From contig JAFUNP010000030.1 in assembly GCA_017473015.1 (NCBI GenBank), positions 1 through 64,000 of the forward strand: a stretch of DNA of 64,000 bases, written 5' to 3'. Shown here piece after piece: positions 41,275 through 50,582 of this stretch. A program made the position numbers and the translations under genes. Position 1 is the stretch's first letter. Every line of letters starts with the position of its first letter. The notes under the pieces are model-generated. The model did no database searches. It worked only from the letters and a program-made list of their open reading frames with translations, and was not told the DNA's origin. The stretch is from Oscillospiraceae bacterium. GTDB taxonomy: Bacteria; Bacillota; Clostridia; Oscillospirales; Ruminococcaceae.

Positions 41275-41931
41275 CTAACCTGCCAGATATCTGATAACCA
41301 CTCCCAGAAACAGGAATGGCACAAAAGGTATGGCATCCTTTTTGGATATCTTTTTCATTATAAGCATTATAACTGAGTACAGTGCGCTGATAATACAGCC
41401 ATAAAGCACTGCCCCGGTCACATATTCACCGGTGAGATAAAGCCCCATAACCAGAGACAGCTTTACATCTCCCGCGCCGAAGCTGCCTTTACTTAAAAGG
41501 TAGGTACCGCCAAAGCACATAGCGCTGAAAACAAAACCGATAAACATGGACGGTGCCGCCCGGACAAAACCGGAAAGGTCTTTGACCATACGCATGCCGT
41601 TGATGATAACCCATAGCAGCATCAGCACCAGAAGTATTTTATTGGGCACTATTTTTTCCCACAAGTCTGTCATGCAGAACACCAGCATACCGGCCAGCAT
41701 AACAAACAGCTGTAAAAATTCAAAATTCATTATACTGCACTGTCCCAGTGAAAACCATACTCTCACCAGGGCCAGCTCTGCCAGAGCCAGTGCAATCAGC
41801 TCATCACGGGATTTCAGAGGAATTCTTTTCTGATTTTCTTCCTGTGTAAAATCGCTTTGATATATACTGATTGTACCTGCATAGATAACAGGCAACGCCA
41901 GCATACAGAATATAATAGTAAGATAATTCAT
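41275..41931 (-). CDS. A24 prepilin peptidase, catalytic domain only (TadV type)
   Basis: 218 residues from the ATG with AGGTGA 8 nt upstream. Six membrane helices; catalytic Asp residues in MTDLWEKIVPN and in the GxGD motif FGAGDVKLS. It cleaves the leader of the Flp pilin and TadE-like pseudopilins encoded just upstream. TadV enzymes normally lack the cysteine-rich N-domain; here that domain exists as a separate gene. Confidence 0.92.
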   Translation of the reverse strand: MNYLTIIFCMLALPVIYAGTISIYQSDFTQEENQKRIPLKSRDELIALALAELALVRVWFSLGQCSIMNFEFLQLFVMLAGMLVFCMTDLWEKIVPNKILLVLMLLWVIINGMRMVKDLSGFVRAAPSMFIGFVFSAMCFGGTYLLSKGSFGAGDVKLSLVMGLYLTGEYVTGAVLYGCIISALYSVIMLIMKKISKKDAIPFVPFLFLGVVIRYLAG

Positions 41932-41948
41932 AAAATTCGTCACCTGGC

Positions 41949-42764
41949 TCAGCCTTTCTCACAAGTTTTGCCGTCGCCATCCAGCCATGCAGGCACTACC
42001 ACACGCTGTGACATTGTAATAGTGGCATCGTCCAGCAGAGCACTGATAAAAGGCAGTTCCAGCTGGTAAGTAACATGAATATCTATCTGTTCCAGATTGG
42101 CATCTGTAAACAGCTGACTGTTGGAAAAATCCAGCCCGGCCATGCCATTCACCACGCCGTAATTTTTCAGATAAGCATCTGCCGTTTTGCCACCGGCAAA
42201 GGTCTGGTCCAGATATTTGTTCATCAGACCGCTGGCCATGGCGGAAAGCATAAAATTTTTCACCGCATCCTCTGCTTTTTCTATCAGCAGGAAGGACAGA
42301 CCGGAAATAAGCTCTTTGGGGTTGTTCATAAAGTATTTGCCTGTTTCAACCACCACCTGTCCTTTGGCATATGTATCACCGGCCCGGTTTTTGAACTGTT
42401 CTGCGTTGTTTTTCAGATTTCCCAGATTGCTGGAGGAAAGCCGGTTGCCTGAGGACTGCAGATTGTCAATGCTGTCCAGCAGCCGGTTTACATCTTCGAT
42501 AGCCTGGTCCACCGGCCGTGTTTCCACATCTATGTCCTGATTCAGCTGCAGGTCCGCATTTCGCACGCCGGTGGCGTGGTAGAGATAAGTGTAGGAAGAC
42601 AGTTCACTGGCTGTCTGGTGCAGGGCGTGCTGTATTCTGTTGTGTACCATAAACACATTTGTGAACGAAATAATGCCAAACACCACAAATATGAATGGAA
42701 TAAAGGCAAGTACGGTTTCCACCGTAATCATACCTGATTGATTTTTTCTTTTGTTTTTCTTCAT
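41949..42764 (-). CDS. TadE-like pseudopilin
   Basis: 271 residues from the ATG with GAGGTC upstream. Basic leader, then GMITVETVLAFIPFIFVVFGIISF: a prepilin-type cleavage and hydrophobic helix with the Glu at +5 of the mature protein, as in TadE. The rest is a long extracellular domain with a Gln/Asn-rich middle. Likely a minor pilin processed by the neighbouring peptidase. It directly follows the DUF5702 gene. Confidence 0.83.
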   Translation of the reverse strand: MKKNKRKNQSGMITVETVLAFIPFIFVVFGIISFTNVFMVHNRIQHALHQTASELSSYTYLYHATGVRNADLQLNQDIDVETRPVDQAIEDVNRLLDSIDNLQSSGNRLSSSNLGNLKNNAEQFKNRAGDTYAKGQVVVETGKYFMNNPKELISGLSFLLIEKAEDAVKNFMLSAMASGLMNKYLDQTFAGGKTADAYLKNYGVVNGMAGLDFSNSQLFTDANLEQIDIHVTYQLELPFISALLDDATITMSQRVVVPAWLDGDGKTCEKG

Positions 42765-42776
42765 ACCTGACCTCAC

Positions 42777-45347
42777 TTAATAGCCGCGGATAACGGAATA
42801 TTTGATATATCCGTCATCGATAGCTTCGATTTTTTCCTGTGTTCCCTGGGTGTCATTTTCCAGGAACATTTCCAGGAAGTTGTCCGGTATAATTACCATA
42901 TCTATATGGGCTTTGCAGTAGCTGTTTACAGCTGTGACTGTATTGCCCATTTTGAAATTAAGGGTTGTAAGAGTTTCTGCCTTTTGCTCTGCCTGGTTTA
43001 CATTCAGCGTTATCAGGTCACTGGTACGGTCCAGCAGGGTATTCTGGTCCACCAGCAGATACAGCAGAACTTTTATGTAATCTTCGTAGCTAAGTTTGAG
43101 GCCGCCGCTGGTAGCAGAGCCTGAAACAGAACTGCTGCCGTCAAAACCACCCAGGAAAGAGGAAATATCTGTAGAAGAAAGGTCACCTACTTTTGTTTTG
43201 TACAGCATTACCTTGTCACGGTCCTTCAGCTTGTTCCAGTCAGCCACTGTTTCCATGGATGAAACACCCAGTCGCAGAGCAAGACTGACCGCTATTCTTA
43301 CCAGCGGTGCAGCAGCTGCACCGAACACAGTGGAAGCAACCGCCGCTGCTGCTGCATCTGCAATACCGTTTATGGCCGTGTTAACCTCTGTGATAGTGTA
43401 TGTAGAAATCATATTCATAGTCATACGGAAAGCACAGATAAAGTTTCTGGTATATTCCAGGTTTTTGGCTGAATTTGTGCGGCCACCGATGAGATATTCG
43501 ATTTCTGCACCGTAGAGATAGTTTATATTCCTGCTTTTTTTATAGTTTGTCAGGCTGTACTCGGTATTGTCATCCTGTGTGGTCTGTGTGGTACCTGTAC
43601 CGCCTGTAGTTGTTGTTGTCGCTGTAGTTGTAGTTGTGCCGGTTGAAGAACCACCGTCCTTTTTCTCCATACCGGTTACACGGTTGGAGAACATGCCGAA
43701 GCTGTACTGCACCAGAATAACATCGTTTACCACTGTAGTTACCGCCGTACCGGCTGCCTTTCCAAAGGACATACCGTTTTCAAACATTGACAGTATTCCA
43801 GGAATATCCCCACCTGAAGAACCATCCAGCTGGCTGGAAAGTGAGCCTATACTTCTGGCTGTAGTGGTTTCTGCTCCGCTGATTTTTGAAAGTTCCGAGT
43901 CAGTTTTGTTGTTGGCCTGAGCCTGATAGTCATCAGCTTTTTTCTTTGAGCCTGTGCCGGCACCGGAGCCATAAAGCTCACCCATTTCATCATAGAACTT
44001 TTTATACTCAGGATAATCATAGAAATGCCACCAGTCCGTATCAAGAGTATAAGTCCAGTTGCTGTCGTTAGCAATCCATGTGCCATTTATGATTTCGTCT
44101 TTTATGTCGTTTAGAACATATGTAGCCGGACCTTTTATGGCTTTTTCAAATTCGTCCTCATTATGAGTATTGCGGTCTTTGTTGCTGTTCATTTCACTGT
44201 GATTGGCAAGGCCTGTGAATTTGCCGTCCAGCTCTGCGATTTTATCCAGAGTTTCTATCTCTTTCATCAGAGCGTCTTTCGTTTCCTGCGAAGCATTGGC
44301 TATGGCAGCCTGAGCCTGAGAACGCTTTGAGATAATATCGTCAATGGCATTTTCTATATCTTCTGCATCTTTCTGCAGGTCTTTGACGGTGCTGTTCACA
44401 CGTGATGTGTCAATCAGTGCATTGGAATTTTTCAGTTCACTGGCCGCATCGGACAGCGGATTCAGCTGATTTTTAATGCTGTTCTTGTATGCATTTGCAT
44501 CATAGTTTTCATACTTTGATACATATTCTTCTTCTGTTGCCGAAAGAGTATATGGCGGATCCTCGTCATTGGCGATGGCTCTGCGGTTAGCTTCTGCTTT
44601 TGAAATAGCAGACTCTATCTCAGATTTATGGTCCAGATAAAAGGTATAATCAGCGTAGCCGGAGGAGTTGACAATATTTTTCATGGCGTTGCTGAAAGCT
44701 GCCACATCATTTTTCTGATTGTCCAGATAAGAAGGATAATGCTTGATTGCTGTAAGGGTTTCATAATAAGCCGCCATCTGTTCCAGAACATCCAGACTGC
44801 ATTCACCTATTTCACTTACCTTCTGAAAAGCTTCATTATCTTTATTGATATTCTTCATGCTGTCCAGCGTTTCAAAAAATGCGCCAAAATCCAGTTGGCC
44901 CAGGTCATTCATAAAGGTTTCCACCACGCGGAACTTCATAAAATCACCTATCTGGGTCATTAGCACAGTATTGTTGGCCAGGTTTGCGCCTTTTATAGTC
45001 TCATAGCCGATTTCGTACTCTGCATCGGCATAAGGTGCATGTGCATCAGCAGCACCGGTATTTATGGAATATCCCACCATATCGGCATAAGCTTCCAGCT
45101 CTGCCAGAGCCGTCCGGTCCTGGGTAACTGAAAACAGGCCATAAAGGTCTTTCAGCAGATTGTCATAACCGCTGAGTACAGCTTCGCCATAAGTATCCGC
45201 CGCCATAGAGGCCTGTGAAGCGAACAGTTTGAACCTGGCAATATCCGTCATGGTACTGGTAAATACCACTACTGGTACCAGCATCATGGCAACGAATGCA
45301 GTTATAACACCGTTCTGCCCGAATAATGGTCTTTTTTTCTTCTTCAT
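42777..45347 (-). CDS. Large DUF5702 protein (TadG-like minor pilin or tip protein)
   Basis: 856 residues. A short basic leader (KKKKRPLFGQNG) precedes a hydrophobic helix (VITAFVAMMLVPVVVFTSTM), the pattern of Tad pseudopilins. A long helical extracellular region follows (coiled-coil-prone, about 150-420), a Thr/Gly-rich low-complexity stretch near residue 585-600, and a C-terminal domain with a second hydrophobic Ala-rich segment near 680-710. DUF5702 proteins occur in clostridial Tad operons and probably take the place of TadG. The size suggests a tip or shaft-exposed component. Confidence 0.82.
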   Translation of the reverse strand: MKKKKRPLFGQNGVITAFVAMMLVPVVVFTSTMTDIARFKLFASQASMAADTYGEAVLSGYDNLLKDLYGLFSVTQDRTALAELEAYADMVGYSINTGAADAHAPYADAEYEIGYETIKGANLANNTVLMTQIGDFMKFRVVETFMNDLGQLDFGAFFETLDSMKNINKDNEAFQKVSEIGECSLDVLEQMAAYYETLTAIKHYPSYLDNQKNDVAAFSNAMKNIVNSSGYADYTFYLDHKSEIESAISKAEANRRAIANDEDPPYTLSATEEEYVSKYENYDANAYKNSIKNQLNPLSDAASELKNSNALIDTSRVNSTVKDLQKDAEDIENAIDDIISKRSQAQAAIANASQETKDALMKEIETLDKIAELDGKFTGLANHSEMNSNKDRNTHNEDEFEKAIKGPATYVLNDIKDEIINGTWIANDSNWTYTLDTDWWHFYDYPEYKKFYDEMGELYGSGAGTGSKKKADDYQAQANNKTDSELSKISGAETTTARSIGSLSSQLDGSSGGDIPGILSMFENGMSFGKAAGTAVTTVVNDVILVQYSFGMFSNRVTGMEKKDGGSSTGTTTTTATTTTTGGTGTTQTTQDDNTEYSLTNYKKSRNINYLYGAEIEYLIGGRTNSAKNLEYTRNFICAFRMTMNMISTYTITEVNTAINGIADAAAAAVASTVFGAAAAPLVRIAVSLALRLGVSSMETVADWNKLKDRDKVMLYKTKVGDLSSTDISSFLGGFDGSSSVSGSATSGGLKLSYEDYIKVLLYLLVDQNTLLDRTSDLITLNVNQAEQKAETLTTLNFKMGNTVTAVNSYCKAHIDMVIIPDNFLEMFLENDTQGTQEKIEAIDDGYIKYSVIRGY

Positions 45348-45352
45348 ATTAC

Positions 45353-46012
45353 TTAAGCCCCTACCAAAGTTTTAAATTTTTCATAAACCTCGCCCACTTT
45401 GGAAGCTATGTTCTCAATTTTTTGTGTGACGCCGGTTTTTTCCAGTATATCTATTACATAATCCACATTGTTTATAAAGCCGTCATGGTCTGCGGCTATT
45501 ACTCGCGCTGAGGCAGTGATTTCCATGCTGTCACCTATCCCTATATAGGATAAGTCTATCGGAATTTCAAATTTCTGTGTGGCAGATACATCTATCTGCT
45601 CATAAATAACATAATTTTTGTAAATACAGGTGATTTCCATATTGTCTCTATCCACAAGATTGTTGGCTTCAGACCAGAAAAAATCTTCAAAGTTTGCCAC
45701 CTGTTTTGCATTGCCGAACATACCGCGATACGGATTGAGAGGCCGTGAAGCAGTGTATTTGCTGCCTTTGCGGTTTTCGGTATCGCCTTCATCATATATG
45801 CTCATCGTATCTGTTACATAGACAAAAGAGTCTGTCAGTGAGTTTCTGTAGTACATTGCCGCTGTTTCCAGATTTGCCTGGAGTATTGCGCGCTGGCAAA
45901 TAAACAGGGAGATATACAGCGCCAATATTACAATCATGATTATCATAGGCAGAATCAAAGTGGCTTCTACTTCAACTGCCCCGTATTCATTTTTATTTTT
46001 ACTGTTCAGCAT
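45353..46012 (-). CDS. TadE-family pseudopilin
   Basis: 219 residues. The N-terminus YGAVEVEATLILPMIIMIVILALYISLF is a classical TadE leader and helix (Glu at +5 after the cleavage glycine). The remaining 180 residues are extracellular. AAGGAG precedes the ATG. It lies between the Flp pilin and the DUF5702 gene. Confidence 0.88.
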   Translation of the reverse strand: MLNSKNKNEYGAVEVEATLILPMIIMIVILALYISLFICQRAILQANLETAAMYYRNSLTDSFVYVTDTMSIYDEGDTENRKGSKYTASRPLNPYRGMFGNAKQVANFEDFFWSEANNLVDRDNMEITCIYKNYVIYEQIDVSATQKFEIPIDLSYIGIGDSMEITASARVIAADHDGFINNVDYVIDILEKTGVTQKIENIASKVGEVYEKFKTLVGA

Positions 46013-46072
46013 ATATATCTCCTTGTTGTATTTATTCGATAACTTTATGTATTACCGTTTGATTTATGTTTA

Positions 46073-46249
46073 TTAGCCAAAGATTTCTTCCAGTTTTTCA
46101 ACCAGCCAGGTCATCATTGTGTCAGACAGCAGTGCTACAGCGCCAACAACCAGAATGAGGATGAGAACTGTGGAAACGATGTTGGAAATACCTTCTTCTG
46201 AATTTTTCATAGCCAGAAGTCTGTAAGCGATTTTATCTGTAAGTTTCAT
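46073..46249 (-). CDS. flp: Flp-type major pilin
   Basis: 58 residues, starting MKLTDKIAYRLLAMKN. A charged leader ends at SEEG, followed by the hydrophobic helix ISNIVSTVLILILVVGAVALL, so cleavage after Gly20 would give a mature pilin of 38 residues, the usual Flp size. GGAG lies 9 nt before the ATG. It sits between tadC and the first TadE gene, where Flp belongs. Short enough to be missed by gene callers. Confidence 0.88.
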   Translation of the reverse strand: MKLTDKIAYRLLAMKNSEEGISNIVSTVLILILVVGAVALLSDTMMTWLVEKLEEIFG

Positions 46250-46295
46250 AAATATAAATCTCCTTTTAAAATTTTAATATATTATTTCCCGTCTG

Positions 46296-47417
46296 TTACA
46301 TGAAGCCTTCCATAACAGGAACAATAACCATAATAAGTATACTGATGAGCATCAGCATTGTAGGCACCTGCATTTTGGCCTGTACTGCTGTTACATATCT
46401 GCGCACTGAATGTTTCTTTTCCAGCCAGCATTCTGCATTGAGTGCCAGCAGGTCTTCTGTCAGTTTCTGGTTGCCGTAAACATCACTGCTCAGCAGGATT
46501 GTAACCAGCTTATCCAGATATTTGTTTTCACATCTGCTCTGCAGGCGTGTGAGGGCATCGTCCAGAGATGCAGCTTTATCCATATCACCCAGAATCAGCT
46601 TCAGTTCTTTATAAATAAGGCTGTCACCGCTGCCTGCTGTGTGTTCCAGAGAATTTACAATAGTCATACCTGACATATGCAGAAGAGCTATTTTTGAAAT
46701 AACATTCGGTACTTCGTTTTCAATTTTTTCTGTACGCTTTTTGGCGCGGTCTGCCAGTTCATCCAGAGGCAGATAACCAAGAATCCCCATCAGCGCCACG
46801 GACAGTACAGCTATAAAGGCTGTAATCTTTACGCTTTTGCCCATACCCGGCAGCACAATGCATACCAGCAAAGCGATGGCAACACCCACATAGATATAGG
46901 ATATAAGTGTGGCAATCAGATAATAAGCGTATATATATGAATTTTTCTTTTTGTTTGCTTTTTCCTGTTCTCCGTCCTTACGGGCTTTTGTAACAACCTT
47001 TTCCAGTTCAATATGGCCTGAAAGTTCACAGGAGCGAACAACATTTCGCAGCAGGTCACTTTCATTGTCCAGTTTCAGCATAACGCAGATACGATAGCCG
47101 AAAAGTATTATCATATCATAAAACTGAAGCTTCTGTCCGGCTGCATACCGCTGATAATCTTCTTTGTAGGTATTCAGCTGCTTTACCATACTGTCATACT
47201 TTTTCCTGGCAGCTTTTTGGGACATTGAATCAGGGTTTGCTTTGTAATCAGCCATAAACTGATTGATTTTTTCCTGCTGAGAACGGGCATAGAACAGCTT
47301 TTCCCATGATTTTGCCTTTACAATTTCAATAATCATGGTGTTGTTTGCCTTTTTCAGCTGGAGAATAAAGAACAGCACCATCACTGTCAGCAGAGCTGCA
47401 AATATTAAACCTGTCAT
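46296..47417 (-). CDS. tadC: Tad pilus inner-membrane platform protein TadC
   Basis: 373 residues, one N-terminal helix, a central pair (about 165-215) and a C-terminal helix, with the T2SF-type motif ENEVPNVISKIALLHMSGMTIVNSLEHTA. It should form, with TadB, the membrane platform on which TadA acts. GGAGG precedes the ATG; it lies 3 nt after tadB. Confidence 0.9.
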   Translation of the reverse strand: MTGLIFAALLTVMVLFFILQLKKANNTMIIEIVKAKSWEKLFYARSQQEKINQFMADYKANPDSMSQKAARKKYDSMVKQLNTYKEDYQRYAAGQKLQFYDMIILFGYRICVMLKLDNESDLLRNVVRSCELSGHIELEKVVTKARKDGEQEKANKKKNSYIYAYYLIATLISYIYVGVAIALLVCIVLPGMGKSVKITAFIAVLSVALMGILGYLPLDELADRAKKRTEKIENEVPNVISKIALLHMSGMTIVNSLEHTAGSGDSLIYKELKLILGDMDKAASLDDALTRLQSRCENKYLDKLVTILLSSDVYGNQKLTEDLLALNAECWLEKKHSVRRYVTAVQAKMQVPTMLMLISILIMVIVPVMEGFM

Positions 47418-47420
47418 GCT

Positions 47421-48209
47421 TTACACCTCCACATCAGACGAACGGGTAGCGATAATGTAGGATACGCCCAGAGCGGCGAGGCCTGCAGTTGCCACAACCC
47501 TGCCCATAAAAGTGGTGAACAGGGCATCCAGGAAACCTGAACCCATTGAGGACATCATCAGAAGAACAATCAGTGGCATAACCAGCATGATATATGCTTC
47601 GGATTTGGCGCCGGAAATGTTTGTTTCAATTTCCTGTGTGATTTCGATTTTTTCTTTGATAATGTCGTGTGTATTTTTGATTATATAACCGAAATCGCTG
47701 CTCTGGCCGTTGAGAGTAGAGTAAACAGTGGCAAAGCTTTTTATATCATCAATGCCACTGCGTTCACCCAGGTCTTTGAAGCCTTCGCTCATAAGCAGGC
47801 CGGTACGGTTGTAATCGTAGATAATAAGACCGATTTCGTGAACTATATCACTTTTGTCGCTGTACAGCTTTTTCAGCTCATCGTGAGAGGCTATAACGGC
47901 GTTTTCCAGTGAGGTACCGCTGCCGCCGCTGACTGAAATAGCTATAATATTAAGAAATTCTTTAAACTGTGTGCGCAGTCTTGACTGACGCTTTTTGATA
48001 ACTGTTTTCTGGTATTCCTTTTCCAGATAAGGTGCAATTGCAACGCCGAAGACTGCTGATAATATAACGCTGCGATAGTATATGAAAACCACCACTGCAA
48101 CAACAATGCCAAAAACGATATGAGCCAGAATATGCTCCTGTTTTGTCATGTTGCATTTGGTATAGTCCAGTCTGACTATCTCGCTGGTCTGAATTCTTTC
48201 ATTATCCAT
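47421..48209 (-). CDS. tadB: Tad pilus inner-membrane platform protein TadB
   Basis: 262 residues. N-terminal membrane helices (about 30-62), a cytoplasmic T2SF domain (FLNIIAISVSGGSGTSLENAV, GERSGIDDIKSFATVYST) and C-terminal helices. It overlaps tadA by 8 nt, so the two are co-translated. Confidence 0.9.
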   Translation of the reverse strand: MDNERIQTSEIVRLDYTKCNMTKQEHILAHIVFGIVVAVVVFIYYRSVILSAVFGVAIAPYLEKEYQKTVIKKRQSRLRTQFKEFLNIIAISVSGGSGTSLENAVIASHDELKKLYSDKSDIVHEIGLIIYDYNRTGLLMSEGFKDLGERSGIDDIKSFATVYSTLNGQSSDFGYIIKNTHDIIKEKIEITQEIETNISGAKSEAYIMLVMPLIVLLMMSSMGSGFLDALFTTFMGRVVATAGLAALGVSYIIATRSSDVEV

Positions 48210-49497
48210 CGAGTTCCTCCAGATAATCGTAGATACCGGACAGAATAAATTTGTCCTGGTTCTGTATTTTGCCTACCCTTTTCAGCTCGCCGTATACTTT
48301 CTTCATATCGCCGCGCTTGGTCAGGTCTTCTTCAAATTTGAAAATCGGGTTCAGCACAACCTGATTTGTCTTGTGGTCATAACCTATAACTTCGCTGATT
48401 TCCATAACCTTTCTGGAAAAATCGCGCAGTCTGGAAAGATGAACGATATAGTCTACCGCTTCACCAATCTGCATGCGTATAGCTTCCAGAGGCAGGTCAG
48501 CAGAGCCGGTGAGAACCATAGTCTCCAGACGGCTTATCATACCTTCCGGAGAGTTGGCATGGCCTGTGGAAAGGCTGCCGTCGTGGCCGGTGTTCATGGC
48601 CTGGAGCATATCCAGTGCTTCTTCGCCACGAACCTCACCTACTATGATGCGGTCAGGACGCATACGCAGAGAAGCTTTGATAAGGTCGCGTATGGTGTAG
48701 TCTATGCCGTCTTTGGAGTTGGATTTTTTGGTTTCCATTCGCACCAGGTTTTCGATGCCTTTAATCTGGAGTTCAGCAGAGTCTTCAATGGTGATTACAC
48801 GCTCCCATGGCTGGATGTAGTTTGACAGAGCATTTAGGAAAGTGGTTTTACCACTGCCTGTACCGCCGCACACAAACACATTATGGCGGGATTTTACCAC
48901 ATTGCGCAGGAAGTGGGAGGCCTCCGGTGTGATGGAGCCGTATTCCAGCAGACGCTCTATAGTGATAGGTGTGGAGAAGCGGCGTATGGTAACAGTAACG
49001 CCGTTGAGCGCTACGGGAGGGATAACCACATGTACACGGGAGCCGTCATTCAGACGGGCATCAACTATAGGGTTACTGGCGTCGATGGTTCTGCCCATTT
49101 CGTTTACAAAACGTTTAACAATACGCAGCAGGTCCTCTTCGCTTTCAAAATGTTCTTTCATCTTCTGAAGCTTGCCGCCCTTTTCGATAAAAATGGTATC
49201 AAAACCATTAATCATAACTTCAGTGATAGATTTGTCGGTGATAATCTGCCCCAAAATACCAAGGCCTTCAATGGACTGAGTAACAGTGTATCTGAGGGTC
49301 TCCTTTTCCTTGAAGGAAAGGCTTCTGTAAAAGCTGTGCAGCTCTTTGTCATTTATCTTTGCCCAGGCTATGCGGTCTTCCAGGGACTGTCTTACCAGCT
49401 CGCGCCGCTGTTCATCAGAATAATGGCGCTGCCTGCTGGCCTCCTGTACCGTTTCCTTGAGCTTGGTGACCTCTTTCAAAAAAATATCATTGTTCAT
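48202..49497 (-). CDS. tadA: Tad pilus assembly ATPase TadA/CpaF
   Basis: 431 residues. Walker A GGTGSGKTTFL near residue 215, the Asp box IIVGEVRGEEALDMLQAMNTGHDGSLSTGHANS with Walker B Glu and the conserved His residues. It is the hexameric secretion ATPase that drives Flp pilus extension. Confidence 0.96.
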   Translation of the reverse strand: MNNDIFLKEVTKLKETVQEASRQRHYSDEQRRELVRQSLEDRIAWAKINDKELHSFYRSLSFKEKETLRYTVTQSIEGLGILGQIITDKSITEVMINGFDTIFIEKGGKLQKMKEHFESEEDLLRIVKRFVNEMGRTIDASNPIVDARLNDGSRVHVVIPPVALNGVTVTIRRFSTPITIERLLEYGSITPEASHFLRNVVKSRHNVFVCGGTGSGKTTFLNALSNYIQPWERVITIEDSAELQIKGIENLVRMETKKSNSKDGIDYTIRDLIKASLRMRPDRIIVGEVRGEEALDMLQAMNTGHDGSLSTGHANSPEGMISRLETMVLTGSADLPLEAIRMQIGEAVDYIVHLSRLRDFSRKVMEISEVIGYDHKTNQVVLNPIFKFEEDLTKRGDMKKVYGELKRVGKIQNQDKFILSGIYDYLEELDG

Positions 49498-49520
49498 ACA
49501 TTTTTCTCACAATCTGCCTT

Positions 49521-50570
49521 TTATTCCAGGATATATGTCATATCCAGCCGGCTGTTCTGGCCACCGAAGCGCACCAGGTCTTTCAGTGCCAGGGCACCCA
49601 TATTGTTGATTTCGCCCACCACTTTCAGCTGGCCTGCATAATACTTGTTTTTGTTTTTGGAGCCGGAATCTTTTTTGTTGTGAATTACAGCTGCTTTCAG
49701 AAGAGTTTCGTCCTCAGCCTGCTCCATAAAGGCCGCCATTTTCAGTGATTCAATTTCACCCGGAACTTCTGTCAGAAGGATTTTGTCTGATGCTGCAAAT
49801 ACGCCCTGTGTAACCCGGTCCATAATGCCGCTGGTTTCAACCACCACATATTCAACCATGCCTGTGCCGCTGATTTTGTTCAGTGTTTCTTCCATTTCAC
49901 CGGCTGATACATCATCGTAGTCCACCATGCGGTCAAAACCTTCGATATACATGATACCGTTTTCGTTGGTGTTTACTGCACCGCTGAGCTGTGCTTTAAA
50001 CTCTTTTGTTTCTGCAACTGCCCGGATAAGTGCTGTGATACCTTCATCCACTTTTGGAAACATGGCAGAAGCTGTATTGAACATTTCTGCGCTGACATGC
50101 ATAACTGTATGGCCGGATTTCCGTATGGCATCTGCCAGGATACATGAAACTGCTGTTTTGCCGCTGCCGCCGATAGGAGAAGCCACAGCGATAACCTGGG
50201 TGCGGCCGCCGGTGGACAGCTGGATTCCCAGGTCTTTGGCCACTTTTGCGTATTCAGACATTATTTCTTTATATATGCCGCTTACACGCTGATATTTGTG
50301 TATATTTTTCAATGAGGCATAATATGCCAGGTTTTCTGCATCTTCTCTGTAAAGAACTACCGGCAGTACCTTCTCATCAAAGAAAAGGCGTGAATCGGAA
50401 ACATCCGGGTCAAAAAGAACTATATGGTAGTTTTTATTTTTCATGGCTGTCACCAGGGCATCGCCACTGGTGAAAAAGTCCGGCAGAAAATCTGAATACC
50501 CCTGGAATACTGCGGACAATCTTTCGATATAGTCCAGATTTTTATCTGCAATTGCTATTCTGATAATCAT
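49521..50570 (-). CDS. tadZ: TadZ/CpaE-type localisation ATPase
   Basis: 349 residues. An atypical receiver-like N-domain (about 1-115, IRIAIADKNLDYIERL) is followed by a MinD/ParA-like domain whose P-loop reads PIGGSGKTAVS, lacking the deviant signature lysine of MinD. TadZ/CpaE places the Tad machine at one cell pole. GGAGG precedes the ATG. Confidence 0.88.
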   Translation of the reverse strand: MIIRIAIADKNLDYIERLSAVFQGYSDFLPDFFTSGDALVTAMKNKNYHIVLFDPDVSDSRLFFDEKVLPVVLYREDAENLAYYASLKNIHKYQRVSGIYKEIMSEYAKVAKDLGIQLSTGGRTQVIAVASPIGGSGKTAVSCILADAIRKSGHTVMHVSAEMFNTASAMFPKVDEGITALIRAVAETKEFKAQLSGAVNTNENGIMYIEGFDRMVDYDDVSAGEMEETLNKISGTGMVEYVVVETSGIMDRVTQGVFAASDKILLTEVPGEIESLKMAAFMEQAEDETLLKAAVIHNKKDSGSKNKNKYYAGQLKVVGEINNMGALALKDLVRFGGQNSRLDMTYILE

Positions 50571-50582
50571 ATTATCCTCCGT

